Assembly (NCBI GenBank): GCA_965661345.1
Contig: CBFIDK010000002.1
Location: 124,001 to 188,000 of the forward strand
Length of the DNA stretch: 64,000 nucleotides
Direction of reading: 5' to 3'
Source: GCA-2862585 sp965661345
Lineage (GTDB): Bacteria > Bacteroidota > Bacteroidia > Flavobacteriales > UBA7312
In this document: piece by piece, positions 45,317-54,478 of the stretch
How the letters are laid out: every line of letters begins with the position of its first letter
How positions within the stretch are numbered: the stretch's first letter is position 1
The notes under the pieces: generated by a model
Seen by the model: only the letters and a program-made list of their open reading frames with translations
Told to the model about the DNA's origin: nothing
Database searches by the model: none
Program-made: the position numbers and the translations under genes

Positions 45317-47107
45317 TTAGTCGTCTAATTTTAAAACGGCTAAAAAGGCAGATTGAGGCACTTCTACGCTACCTATCTGTCTCATTTTTTTCTTTCCTTT
45401 TTTCTGTTTCTCCAATAACTTTCGTTTTCTAGTAATATCACCTCCGTAACAACGGGCTGTTACGTCTTTTCTCACTGCTTTTACTGTTTCTCTAGAAATT
45501 ATTTTTGCTCCAATTGCCGACTGTATGGCAATATCAAATTGCTGACGCGGGATAAGCTCTCTTAGTTTTTTGCAAATCTTTTTACCTAAAGTATAGGCGT
45601 TATCTTTATGAATCAATGCCGATAAAGCATCTACTTGGTCTCCATTGAGTAGAATATCCAGTTTAGCTAATTTTGATGCTCGGTATTCTAGCGGGAAATA
45701 ATCAAATGAGGCGTAACCTCTAGATATACTTTTTAATTTATCGTAAAAATCAAAAACGATTTCGCCCAAGGGCATCTCAAAGGTAAGCTCAACTCTATCG
45801 GTTGTAAGGTACACTTGATTGGTAAGTATTCCTCTTTTTTCAATACACAAGGACATAACAGCGCCAACGTAATCGGATTTGGTTATAATTTGCGCTCTGA
45901 TAAAGGGCTCTTCCACCCTATCCATTGTTGAGGGATCGGGTAAATCCGAAGGGTTTTGTATGGAAAGTTCTTCCCCCTTAGTAGTGTAAGCGAAATACGA
46001 AACGTTAGGGACGGTAGTGATTACCGTCATGTCAAATTCTCTTTCCAAACGTTCTTGGATAATTTCCATGTGTAACATTCCTAAAAATCCGCAACGAAAA
46101 CCAAAACCTAATGCTGCAGAAGACTCTGGCTCAAATGTCAATGAGGCATCATTTAGTTGCAGTTTTTCCATTGAGTTTCTAAGCTCTTCGTAGTCTTCTG
46201 TATCAACAGGATAAATACCGGCAAATACCATAGGCTTTACATCTTCAAAACCCTGAACAGCCACTTGAGAAGGATTGTTTTTTAAGGTGATTGTATCTCC
46301 AACTTTAACCTCTCTTGCGTCTTTTATTCCAGAAATGAGGTAACCCACCTCCCCAGCTAATAAAGACTTCATTGGTTTTTGTTTGAATTTTAAAGCCCCT
46401 ATTTCATCGGCAAAATAATTCTTTTTGGTTGCCATAAATTGCACCTCATCGCCCTTGTTTATAGTTCCATTTAAAATTTTGAAATAGGCTTCTATTCCTC
46501 TGAAAGGATTATACACCGAATCAAAAATCATGGCTTGTAGTGGTGCGCTAGGGTCTCCTTTTGGGGCAGGTATTCTATCAATTATTGCAGCTAGTATTTC
46601 TTCGATACCGACACCAGTTTTGGCTGATGCAGGAATAATATCTTCGTCCTTACAGCCGATCAAATCTATAATTTGATCCTTTACTAACTCAAGATCTGCC
46701 GACGGCAAATCAATTTTGTTAAGTACAGGTATTATTTCTAAATCATTTTCCAATGCTAAATACAAATTGGAAATGGTTTGAGCTTGTATCCCTTGGGCAG
46801 CGTCAACAATAAGCAAAGCGCCTTCGCAAGCCGCTATAGACCGAGAAACTTCGTAGGAAAAATCGACATGACCAGGGGTGTCTATCAAATTCAAAATATA
46901 ATCTTGACCACCCAGACTATACTCCATTTGTATGGCATGACTTTTGATGGTTATACCTCTTTCCCTCTCCAAGTCCATATCGTCCAGCAATTGGTCTTGC
47001 GCCTCCCTTTCAGTGACTGTGCCCGTTACCCCCAAAAGCCTATCCGCTAGGGTGCTTTTACCGTGGTCTATATGGGCTATGATACAGAAATTTCGAATAT
47101 GCTTCAT
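45317..47107 (-). CDS. lepA: Elongation factor 4 (LepA) GTPase
   Basis: Translational GTPase of 596 residues. G1 AHIDHGKSTLADRLL, the G2 region with RERGITIKSH, G3 DTPGHVDF and G4 NKIDLP. The C-terminal LepA-specific domain ends GKKKMRQIGSVEVPQ. It acts on ribosomes in the cytoplasm, probably in initiation or back-translocation. First gene of the minus-strand run lepA-yebC-pccB-purD; no TAnnTTTG box is evident in the short gap before it. Confidence 0.98.
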   Translation of the reverse strand: MKHIRNFCIIAHIDHGKSTLADRLLGVTGTVTEREAQDQLLDDMDLERERGITIKSHAIQMEYSLGGQDYILNLIDTPGHVDFSYEVSRSIAACEGALLIVDAAQGIQAQTISNLYLALENDLEIIPVLNKIDLPSADLELVKDQIIDLIGCKDEDIIPASAKTGVGIEEILAAIIDRIPAPKGDPSAPLQAMIFDSVYNPFRGIEAYFKILNGTINKGDEVQFMATKKNYFADEIGALKFKQKPMKSLLAGEVGYLISGIKDAREVKVGDTITLKNNPSQVAVQGFEDVKPMVFAGIYPVDTEDYEELRNSMEKLQLNDASLTFEPESSAALGFGFRCGFLGMLHMEIIQERLEREFDMTVITTVPNVSYFAYTTKGEELSIQNPSDLPDPSTMDRVEEPFIRAQIITKSDYVGAVMSLCIEKRGILTNQVYLTTDRVELTFEMPLGEIVFDFYDKLKSISRGYASFDYFPLEYRASKLAKLDILLNGDQVDALSALIHKDNAYTLGKKICKKLRELIPRQQFDIAIQSAIGAKIISRETVKAVRKDVTARCYGGDITRKRKLLEKQKKGKKKMRQIGSVEVPQSAFLAVLKLDD

Positions 47108-47169
47108 AACTGGCGAAATTAAGGATTTTAATGTTTTTTGCCCTCCTTTTATAGTAAAAAATACTTCCT

Positions 47170-47177
47170 TACCTTTG
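47170..47177 (+). promoter_or_regulatory. -7 promoter box TACCTTTG of the barrel-CotH pair
   Basis: Exact TAnnTTTG ending four bases before ATG 47182 (a second in-frame ATG is at 47188). Confidence 0.5.
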
Positions 47178-47181
47178 AGTA

Positions 47182-47739
47182 ATGAAAATGCTTATTTCTT
47201 TGCTTATTTTACTATTGATTTTTAGTGTATCCTTTGGCCAAACTAGCAAGCTAAATACTCAATTTGAATTGGGTGGATTAAGAGGGATACAACTCAGCAA
47301 AACATTCCCCATACTAAAATCGGGTGGTTTGGCGCAATTCGGTGTAAGTAAGTCCATTGGCAACTTTGTGCAAGTTGGTGTTGGAACAGGATTCTTACAA
47401 TTAGAAAGTGAAGAATTCATTCCGCTATTTATACAGGGTAAAGCACATAAAAAAAACAATAGCAATAGTCCTTTTTTTACAACCTCAATTGGCTATGCTA
47501 AAGCTCGACACGATGATTTTGAAAATTCCATTTTCAATAACTACGTTGGAAAAATGTTCTTCTCGCCTGGTATTGGCTACCATTATAAAATCAATGAGAA
47601 ATTGGGACTTACAGCCGGCTTAAGTTACATCATGCAAAAGGTGGATTTGGAACACCTCAATAAAGATGGACAAATATACCACACCGAATCGCTAACTATA
47701 GACCTGATTTCTTTTAAGGTTGGTATAAGTATTCACTAA
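47182..47739 (+). CDS. Predicted outer-membrane beta-barrel protein
   Basis: 185 residues with a signal peptide (MKMLISLLILLLIFSVSFGQ) followed by alternating hydrophobic beta strands, e.g. GVSKSIGNFVQVGVGTGFL, FFTTSIGYAKA, GLTAGLSYIM and the closing LISFKVGISIH ending in an aromatic-like His. This pattern fits a small eight-stranded outer-membrane barrel; no family is recognised. It overlaps the CotH gene by one base (TAATG), so the two are made together. The true start may be the second Met, two codons in. Confidence 0.7.
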   Translation: MKMLISLLILLLIFSVSFGQTSKLNTQFELGGLRGIQLSKTFPILKSGGLAQFGVSKSIGNFVQVGVGTGFLQLESEEFIPLFIQGKAHKKNNSNSPFFTTSIGYAKARHDDFENSIFNNYVGKMFFSPGIGYHYKINEKLGLTAGLSYIMQKVDLEHLNKDGQIYHTESLTIDLISFKVGISIH

Positions 47740-49928
47740 TGCGTCTAGGCCTACTCATCATTTTAATTGGATTTTCTTTTTCGCTGAAAAGTCAAATTGT
47801 ATTGAACGAGATCGTCGCTAAAAACGACTCGATTTTACTAACCGAATTTTATGAGTATTCGGATTGGATAGAACTTTATAATGTCGGCAATGATAGCGTG
47901 CTACTCAATACGTATTTCTTGTCTGATGATTTTAACGATAGGTTTAAATGGCAACTGCCTAGTCAATACATAAAGAGTAAATCTTATGCCCTTATTTTTG
48001 CTAGCAATGAAGACAGCGACTGGCACGCTAATTTCAAAATAAGTAGTGCAGGTGAAAGGCTTTTCCTCAGTCATATCGATAGTGGAACAGTTGACTCCTT
48101 CCCTTCTGTTCGATTACTTTCCAACCAAGCCTTTGGCAGGTATCCTGATGTCGGCACTCAAACAGGAATACTGAACAGCTCTAGTCCGAATACCACTAAC
48201 GACAGTATCGCTCAAAATTTTAGCACCTTATATTTTTCTCATGAAAACGCTTTTCAACAAAAGCCTTTCAATCTAGAAATTCAAGCCTCTGATCCTTCTG
48301 CCATCATACGCTATACCACAAATGGCAACGACCCCACAAATGAATCTGCTCAATACCCCAAGTCATTGCTATTAAGTAGCTTAGAAAACAAGCCAAATGG
48401 TATTTCTGAAATTCCTACGGCTGACAATTGGTATCTACCTAAAGAAAATATTTTCAAAGGGCACGTTATCAAAGCCGCTGCCTATTTTAATGGCGTTAGA
48501 ATCAGTGACATATTTACTAAAACTTATTTTGTAGATGACGGTATTTTCGAGAGGTACACTTTTCCAATTGTATCGCTAGTAACCGATAGTAAAAATTTAT
48601 TTGATGAGCACTCTGGTATTTATGTAAAAGGGCAAAACACCAATTACTCGCAAAGAGGGAGAACATGGGAGCGGCCAGTACATTTCGAATATTTTGACTT
48701 AAACGGAAAGTTGCAGATTAAACAACATCTCGGACTTCGTACAAATGGTAATAAAGGGCGAACATTAGCTCAAAAATCTCTGCTATTATACGCTAGAGAG
48801 AGCTACGGCAAAAAACGATTGGAACACTCTTTTTTCAATGATAAAGATAATGATTCATTTAAGCGAATTATACTGCGTTCTGCTAGTTCTAACGACTGGA
48901 AAAACACACTTTTTAAAAACGAATTAGCACAAAAAATTGTTAGAGAATTGGATTTAGAACACCCCTCAACACAAGAGGTAATTGTTTTTATTAACGGTTC
49001 GTATTGGGGCATTCATCACCTCAACGAACGAATGGATGAATACTTTATAGAAGACTATTTTAATATAGAAAACATAGACTTACTGTCCGCTGATGCTAGA
49101 ATAGAACAAGGAAGTAATAGCGACTTTTTAGCACTTAAAAGTTACCTGCAAACAAACGATTTACGCCAAGAGGCACATTACAGGCAGGTCGAAAAATGGA
49201 TAGACATTGATAATCTTATAGACTACTATTGCGCCCAATTATTCTTTTCCAATACAGACTGGCCACACAATAACATCAAATTTTGGAAAGCTCAAAATAA
49301 TGGTCAATGGCGTTGGTTATTTTTCGATTGTGACGAATGCATGAGCTATGAAAATTACGAATTGTTAGGCGACTTTATAAGCGAATTCGGTGTTCGTCAA
49401 GATTTTCCAGAATGGTCTACTGAATTAATGCACCACCTCTTTAAGAGCGACCATTTCAGACAGTCTTTTCGTTACCGATTTAATGAATTGTTAGCAACAA
49501 CCTTTAGCACTCAAAACCTAATGAAACACATTGATGAAACAAAGGCAATGTATGCTCCCGAAGTCAATGAGCACTGCATGAGGTGGGGCGCGCCTAATAC
49601 CATCAACGACTGGCAAGAAGCCGTGAAAGGACTATATTCTTTTGCAGCCATTCGTCCCACTGCAGTACGTGAGCAACTCACAGATTTTTTCGGTGTGCCA
49701 TTCACAATTTATCCGAATCCTAGCAATGGATTTATAAATATAGATTTATCTGTTCAAGACAATCACTTTGAAGGTCTTTCACTAAAAAATAGCCTGGGTA
49801 AAGAAGTCATGAGTATAGACCAAAAATGGACAAATCCACTATCACTAAATCAACTTAAAGCGGGGGTGTACTTTGTAGAAATTCAACTGCAAGGCCATCT
49901 ATATACAAAGCGTTTACTTGTCTTTTAA
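47739..49928 (+). CDS. T9SS-exported CotH kinase family protein with lamin-tail domain
   Basis: 729 residues: signal peptide 1-19; lamin-tail-like domain about 20-130 (IVLNEIVAKN, SDWIELYNVG); a chitobiase C-terminal-like unit with YTTNGNDPT near 193; CotH kinase core about 275-560 with LRTNGNKGR, GSYWGIHHLNERM and the metal-binding WRWLFFDCDECMSY; and a T9SS type A sorting domain from about 657 (YPNPSNGFINI ... LKAGVYFVEI). CotH proteins in spore coats are atypical protein kinases; in Bacteroidota their extracellular role is unknown. Coupled to the barrel gene. Confidence 0.87.
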   Translation: MRLGLLIILIGFSFSLKSQIVLNEIVAKNDSILLTEFYEYSDWIELYNVGNDSVLLNTYFLSDDFNDRFKWQLPSQYIKSKSYALIFASNEDSDWHANFKISSAGERLFLSHIDSGTVDSFPSVRLLSNQAFGRYPDVGTQTGILNSSSPNTTNDSIAQNFSTLYFSHENAFQQKPFNLEIQASDPSAIIRYTTNGNDPTNESAQYPKSLLLSSLENKPNGISEIPTADNWYLPKENIFKGHVIKAAAYFNGVRISDIFTKTYFVDDGIFERYTFPIVSLVTDSKNLFDEHSGIYVKGQNTNYSQRGRTWERPVHFEYFDLNGKLQIKQHLGLRTNGNKGRTLAQKSLLLYARESYGKKRLEHSFFNDKDNDSFKRIILRSASSNDWKNTLFKNELAQKIVRELDLEHPSTQEVIVFINGSYWGIHHLNERMDEYFIEDYFNIENIDLLSADARIEQGSNSDFLALKSYLQTNDLRQEAHYRQVEKWIDIDNLIDYYCAQLFFSNTDWPHNNIKFWKAQNNGQWRWLFFDCDECMSYENYELLGDFISEFGVRQDFPEWSTELMHHLFKSDHFRQSFRYRFNELLATTFSTQNLMKHIDETKAMYAPEVNEHCMRWGAPNTINDWQEAVKGLYSFAAIRPTAVREQLTDFFGVPFTIYPNPSNGFINIDLSVQDNHFEGLSLKNSLGKEVMSIDQKWTNPLSLNQLKAGVYFVEIQLQGHLYTKRLLVF

Positions 49929-50192
49929 GTACTTTCTGTCAACATAAAAAGTGCCAAAAGGAATGATAGAAGCTAGAAACACTATACCACTTTGCCACCA
50001 TTTCCATTGGTAACTATCTTTTAGGTAAAAGGCTAAAGCTAAGTACAGCATAAACAGAATGCCGTGTGGCATGCCCAACAGCTTTACCAAAGCGTCATCG
50101 CCGCCTCCATATTTCAATGGAACTGCAATAAAAAGTAAAAGGATATACGAGAGCCCTTCTAAAAGGGTGATTAATCGAAAGAATCTTTTCAT
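49914..50192 (-). CDS. DUF3817 domain integral membrane protein
   Basis: 92 residues, three membrane helices (about 4-25, 36-58, 66-84) with the DUF3817 pattern LEGLSYILLLFIAVPLKY, then GMPHGILFMLYLAL and ending PFGTFYVDRKYL. Function unknown; the family is widespread as a YdzA-like small membrane protein. Coupled to ribE by an ATGA overlap, and its tail overlaps the CotH gene end by 15 bases. Confidence 0.87.
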   Translation of the reverse strand: MKRFFRLITLLEGLSYILLLFIAVPLKYGGGDDALVKLLGMPHGILFMLYLALAFYLKDSYQWKWWQSGIVFLASIIPFGTFYVDRKYLKDK

Positions 50193-50767
50193 GAATTCAT
50201 TTTTGTAATGTACTTTCCAATGATATCAAACTCCAAATTGACAATACTACCAACTTGTAAGTCTTTAAAATTTGTATGCTCAAAAGTGTAAGGAATTATA
50301 GCTACAGAAAAACTGTTTTTTCTGGAATTGACAACGGTCAAACTTACGCCATTGACACAAATAGAGCCCTTTTCTACTGTAATGTGTTGAGAAGGTTCGT
50401 ATTCAAAGGTGAAGGTGTGCCATCCGTTTTCTACACCTATATTACTGCATTTCGCAGTTTGATCTACGTGCCCCTGGACAATGTGACCGTCCAATCTGTC
50501 ACCTAGCTTCATGCAACGCTCTATATTTACTTTGTCGCCTTCTTTCAGTTGAGATAAATTGGTTTTATCAAGGGTTTCTTTAATAGCTGTAACAGTATAC
50601 ACATCGTCTTGAATAGCCACCACTGTAAGACAAATGCCGTTGTGGGCTACACTTTGATCAATCTTAAGTTCTGAAGTGATGGGCGTACGCATAGAAATAT
50701 GCAAATTGTCTAGTTCCTTTTCTAAGGCTACCACTTCTCCCAAATGTTCTATAATACCTGTAAACAT
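50189..50767 (-). CDS. ribE: Riboflavin synthase alpha subunit
   Basis: Dismutates two 6,7-dimethyl-8-ribityllumazines into riboflavin. The start MFTGIIEHLGEV and the two lumazine-binding repeats (about 1-95 and 96-190, each with VAHNGICLTVV / EKGSICVNGVSLTVV type strands) are diagnostic. 192 residues. It overlaps mqnC by one base (TGATG) upstream and DUF3817 downstream; no FMN riboswitch is seen, as the gene is internal to the operon. Confidence 0.95.
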   Translation of the reverse strand: MFTGIIEHLGEVVALEKELDNLHISMRTPITSELKIDQSVAHNGICLTVVAIQDDVYTVTAIKETLDKTNLSQLKEGDKVNIERCMKLGDRLDGHIVQGHVDQTAKCSNIGVENGWHTFTFEYEPSQHITVEKGSICVNGVSLTVVNSRKNSFSVAIIPYTFEHTNFKDLQVGSIVNLEFDIIGKYITKMNS

Positions 50768-51891
50768 CAGTAATTTATTACTTGTTCTTCTATATTTTGA
50801 GGGATTTCTCTAAAGGTATAATCTTGTCGCCTAAGCTGTGGCTCAAAACCCGCTTGACGTATGGACTCCTGAATAGACTTGTAGGTAAATCGATGAGGAG
50901 CACCTGCAGCAGACACTACATTTTCTTCAATCATGATGGATCCAAAATCATTAGCCCCACCGTGCAAACACAATTGCGCTGTTTGCTTACCAACAGTAAG
51001 CCATGAAGCTTGTATATTTTTAATGTTGGGCAACATAATTCTACTAATCGCAATCATGCGTAAATACTCATCGCCAGAAACATTATTTTGAATTCCACGA
51101 ATACGCTTCAATAAAGTGCCGTCGTCCATGAAAGGCCAAGGAATAAAGGCTAAAAAGCCATTAGCGTCTTTAGGTTTTTCGGATTGTACCTCACGAATCC
51201 ATACCAAATGTTCAAAACGTTCCTCTAAAGTTTCGATATGTCCAAACATCATTGTTGCCGAAGTGGTTATATCAAGTTGATGACACGCACGCATGACATC
51301 CAACCACTCCTGACCTGTACACTTCCCTCTTGAAATAAGTCGCCTTACTCTGTCGTTTAAAATTTCAGCTCCAGCACCTGGAAGACTATCCATACCGGCT
51401 TCTTTCAATGCCGCTAAAACCTCTAAATGTGATTTGCCTTCCAATTTGCAAATGTGGGCAACTTCTGGCGGCCCTAAAGCATGCAAACGTATTTCGGGGT
51501 AAAGCTCTTTTAATTGCTTAAACAAATCCGTGTAAAAGTCTAAGCCCAAGTCTGGGTGATGCCCTCCTTGAAGGAGCAATTGGTCACCACCGTATCGGAT
51601 AGTTTCTTCAATTTTAGGTTTGTATTGGTCAATTGTGGTCACATACACCTCATCGTGTCCTGGAGGACGGAAAAAGTTGCAAAACTTACAATTGGCAATA
51701 CAGGCATTAGTCGTATTGACGTTTCTATCAATTTGCCAAGTTACCAGACCGTCGGGTTTCTGAATTTTTCGTAATTCATTGGCTACCCACATTAATTCTG
51801 CTGTAGGCACGTTTTCAAATAGAAACTGTCCTTCTTCTGCAGTTAAAAATTCAAAGGCCAACGCCCGCTTTAATAATTGGTCTGAATTCAT
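50767..51891 (-). CDS. mqnC: Cyclic dehypoxanthinyl futalosine synthase (radical SAM)
   Basis: Radical SAM enzyme of the futalosine route to menaquinone. The cluster motif is CIANCKFC within NTTNACIANCKFCNFFR, followed by GGDQLLLQGGHHPDLG and the MqnC-like DSLPGAGAEIL. 374 residues. MqnE (aminofutalosine synthase) is the near relative, but the GGxQxLLQGG and GAEIL patterns favour MqnC. It heads an operon with ribE and DUF3817. Other mqn genes are not in the window. Confidence 0.85.
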   Translation of the reverse strand: MNSDQLLKRALAFEFLTAEEGQFLFENVPTAELMWVANELRKIQKPDGLVTWQIDRNVNTTNACIANCKFCNFFRPPGHDEVYVTTIDQYKPKIEETIRYGGDQLLLQGGHHPDLGLDFYTDLFKQLKELYPEIRLHALGPPEVAHICKLEGKSHLEVLAALKEAGMDSLPGAGAEILNDRVRRLISRGKCTGQEWLDVMRACHQLDITTSATMMFGHIETLEERFEHLVWIREVQSEKPKDANGFLAFIPWPFMDDGTLLKRIRGIQNNVSGDEYLRMIAISRIMLPNIKNIQASWLTVGKQTAQLCLHGGANDFGSIMIEENVVSAAGAPHRFTYKSIQESIRQAGFEPQLRRQDYTFREIPQNIEEQVINY

Positions 51892-51901
51892 CTAAATTGT
51901 C

Positions 51902-51909
51902 TAATTTTG
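51902..51909 (+). promoter_or_regulatory. -7 promoter box TAATTTTG of pepA-pdxA
   Basis: Exact TAnnTTTG with a TTG 22 bases upstream (51877-51879) as a possible -33 element; 26 bases before ATG 51936. Confidence 0.55.
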
Positions 51910-51915
51910 AGGGTA

Positions 51916-51923
51916 CAAAAATA
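51916..51923 (-). promoter_or_regulatory. -7 promoter box TATTTTTG of mqnC-ribE
   Basis: Exact TAnnTTTG on the minus strand, 24 bases before ATG 51891. It lies just downstream of the opposing pepA box, so the two start sites overlap. Confidence 0.5.
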
Positions 51924-51935
51924 CGACAATAAATT

Positions 51936-53345
51936 ATGGACTTACTCATCTCTTTAGCAAAACATATACCGAATAACCAATCTTTAGTGCTTTTATGCCA
52001 ATCTATTGATGATCTCTCTAGTTTTTCGTTTGGGGAAGAAGAGAAAAAATACATACAAAACAGCTTTGAAAACGAATCTAAAAGCGTAACAATTAACCGT
52101 TACGACCACTTTGTATTTGTTCAAAAAACTGACGAAAAGCTTGAAGGAAACCGACTTGCTGCAAATGCGCTTCACTCAAGTATTTGCAAAGAAAAAATTG
52201 AAGACATTACAATAGTAGACTTGAGTAATCAGCCCAAAGTTGCTTGGGCATTTACCGAAGGTTTAGCAATAAGCAATTACCAATTCCTAAAATATTTTTC
52301 GGACAAAAAAGAAAATAGCCTCAAAAAGATTAGTTTACATTCAGCAAATGGAGAAAAAGAAATCAATCAACTCAATGCTGTAATTGAAGGAACATTTGTA
52401 GCTAAAGACTTGGTTAACGAGCCATTCTCTTACCTAACTGCTTTGCAATACAGCCAAGACATTGAAAAAATGGGCAAAGAAGCAGGTTTTAAAGTGGAAG
52501 TTCTGCACAAGAAAAAAATAGAAGCTCTAAAAATGGGAGGGCTGTTAGCCGTTAACAAAGGAAGTATAGACCCTCCAACCTTTAGCATAATGGAATGGAA
52601 ACCCAAAAATCCAAAAAATTCAAAGCCAATCGTTTTGGTGGGTAAGGGTATTGTTTACGATACTGGCGGACTGTCCCTAAAGCCTACTCCAAATTCAATG
52701 GATATGATGAAATGCGATATGGGAGGTTCAGCAGCAGTAGTAGGAACTATGTATGCCGTTGCCAAAGCTAATTTAAACATTCACATTATTGGTCTAGTTC
52801 CTGCAACAGACAACCGACCATCGGGTAATGCCTATGCGCCAGGCGATGTTATTACTATGCATGACGGCACATCAGTAGAAGTATTAAATACCGATGCTGA
52901 AGGACGATTAATTCTTGCCGACGCCTTGAGTTTTGCCAAAAATTACAAACCAGAATTGGTAATTGATTTAGCAACGCTAACTGGAGCAGCAGCAAGAGCA
53001 ATTGGCAAGCGTGGTGTAGTAGCTATGGGGAATGATGAGCGAACCATGTCTGCCCTAAAAGAGAGCGGCAAAAACGTTCACGAACGAATTGCTGAAATGC
53101 CTTTTTGGGACGATTACAAAGAAGATTTAAAGTCCTCAATTGCTGATTTGAAAAACCTTGGCGGAGCAGAAGCGGGAGCCATTACTGCCGGCAAATTTTT
53201 AGAACATTTTACCGACTACCCTTACACCCATTTAGATATAGCCGGTCCGGCATTTTTACTGGCGCCATATACCTACCATGGAAAAGGTGGCACAGGCGTT
53301 GGCGTTCGCTTATTATTTGATTTTTTAAAAACAAAATCTGAATGA
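51936..53345 (+). CDS. pepA: Leucyl aminopeptidase, M17 family
   Basis: Cytosolic dizinc aminopeptidase of 469 residues. The M17 core shows VGKGIVYDTGGLSLKP (with the catalytic lysine and metal aspartate), MKCDMGGSAAV and the signature NTDAEGRLILADAL. The N-terminal domain (1-160) is divergent, as usual. ATGA overlap with pdxA puts both in one operon. Role: peptide turnover and dipeptide cleavage. Confidence 0.93.
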   Translation: MDLLISLAKHIPNNQSLVLLCQSIDDLSSFSFGEEEKKYIQNSFENESKSVTINRYDHFVFVQKTDEKLEGNRLAANALHSSICKEKIEDITIVDLSNQPKVAWAFTEGLAISNYQFLKYFSDKKENSLKKISLHSANGEKEINQLNAVIEGTFVAKDLVNEPFSYLTALQYSQDIEKMGKEAGFKVEVLHKKKIEALKMGGLLAVNKGSIDPPTFSIMEWKPKNPKNSKPIVLVGKGIVYDTGGLSLKPTPNSMDMMKCDMGGSAAVVGTMYAVAKANLNIHIIGLVPATDNRPSGNAYAPGDVITMHDGTSVEVLNTDAEGRLILADALSFAKNYKPELVIDLATLTGAAARAIGKRGVVAMGNDERTMSALKESGKNVHERIAEMPFWDDYKEDLKSSIADLKNLGGAEAGAITAGKFLEHFTDYPYTHLDIAGPAFLLAPYTYHGKGGTGVGVRLLFDFLKTKSE

Positions 53346-54406
53346 GTATTAAAATAAAATTAGGCATTTCCATTGGCGATATCAACGGCATAGGAACCGA
53401 AGTCATACTAAAAACGTTTAGAGATAAGCGCATGCTAGACTTTTGTACGCCCGTTATTTTTGGTGACTTCAACATGATGAATGAGCTAAAGAAAAGACTG
53501 CATTTTGATGATTTATATCTCAACAAAATTCAATCTATCGAAATGGCTAAAGGCAATAAAATCAACGTAATTAATTGCTGGAAGGAAGAAGTAAAACTCA
53601 ACTTAGGACAAAACAACTCTGATGGCGGAAAATATGCTTTGAAGTCCTTACAAGCCGCCAATACTGCTCTAAAAAACGGACAGCTTGACGCCCTTGTCAC
53701 AGCGCCCATCAACAAAGACAACATACAATCCGACGACTTTAAATTTCCAGGACATACAGAATTTTTGGAAAAAGAACACAAAGGCAAATCACTTATGCTG
53801 ATGCTATCTGATAATTTACGAATTGGCGTAGTTACAGGCCATATTCCATTAGAAAAAGTATCTGAACATATTAGCACAGACTCTATTCTCGATAAACTTA
53901 ATACCCTAAATCAAAGCCTAAAACAAGATTTTGGTATTCGAAAACCAAAAATTGCAGTACTGGGGCTTAACCCACACGCTGGCGATAATGGCGTAATCGG
54001 CAACGAAGAAAAAAAGACCATCATCCCTGCGCTAAAAAAAGCAGAAGAACAGAACATTTTAGCATTTGGGCCCTACCCCGCAGATGGTTTTTTTGGCTCT
54101 AACAAACGCCAAGCATTTGACGGTATATTGGCGATGTATCATGACCAAGGCTTAGTTCCGTTCAAAACCTTATCCTTTGGAAATGGCGTTAATTTTACCG
54201 CCGGCTTGGATATCGTTCGCACCTCGCCTGATCACGGTACAGCATTCGATATAGCTGGTAAAAACCAAGCCCAAGAATCATCCTTTAGACAAGCAGTTTA
54301 CACCGCTTGTGATGTTTCCAAAAAACGAAAAGAATGGCAAGAACTAAACAGTAATCCACTAAAAATAAGTGCTAAAAAAGAGCACTCTAGAAGTAAGGTT
54401 GAGTAA
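53342..54406 (+). CDS. pdxA: 4-hydroxythreonine-4-phosphate dehydrogenase
   Basis: NAD-dependent step of the DXP-dependent vitamin B6 pathway. The start KLGISIGDINGIGTEVI is the PdxA signature; metal-ligand histidines appear in FPGHTEFLEK, LNPHAGDNG and MYHDQGLVPFK, and the end GTAFDIAGK closes the active site. 354 residues. Translationally coupled to pepA. Confidence 0.95.
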   Translation: MSIKIKLGISIGDINGIGTEVILKTFRDKRMLDFCTPVIFGDFNMMNELKKRLHFDDLYLNKIQSIEMAKGNKINVINCWKEEVKLNLGQNNSDGGKYALKSLQAANTALKNGQLDALVTAPINKDNIQSDDFKFPGHTEFLEKEHKGKSLMLMLSDNLRIGVVTGHIPLEKVSEHISTDSILDKLNTLNQSLKQDFGIRKPKIAVLGLNPHAGDNGVIGNEEKKTIIPALKKAEEQNILAFGPYPADGFFGSNKRQAFDGILAMYHDQGLVPFKTLSFGNGVNFTAGLDIVRTSPDHGTAFDIAGKNQAQESSFRQAVYTACDVSKKRKEWQELNSNPLKISAKKEHSRSKVE

Positions 54407-54444
54407 ACAATAGCTTTTTAGCAATCTATTTAATGAAATATTGT

Positions 54445-54452
54445 TACATTTG
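54445..54452 (+). promoter_or_regulatory. -7 promoter box TACATTTG of YceD-rpmF
   Basis: Exact TAnnTTTG, 26 bases before ATG 54479. Confidence 0.55.
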
Positions 54453-54478
54453 CAGGCTACTTTGAAAAAATTAAATTC

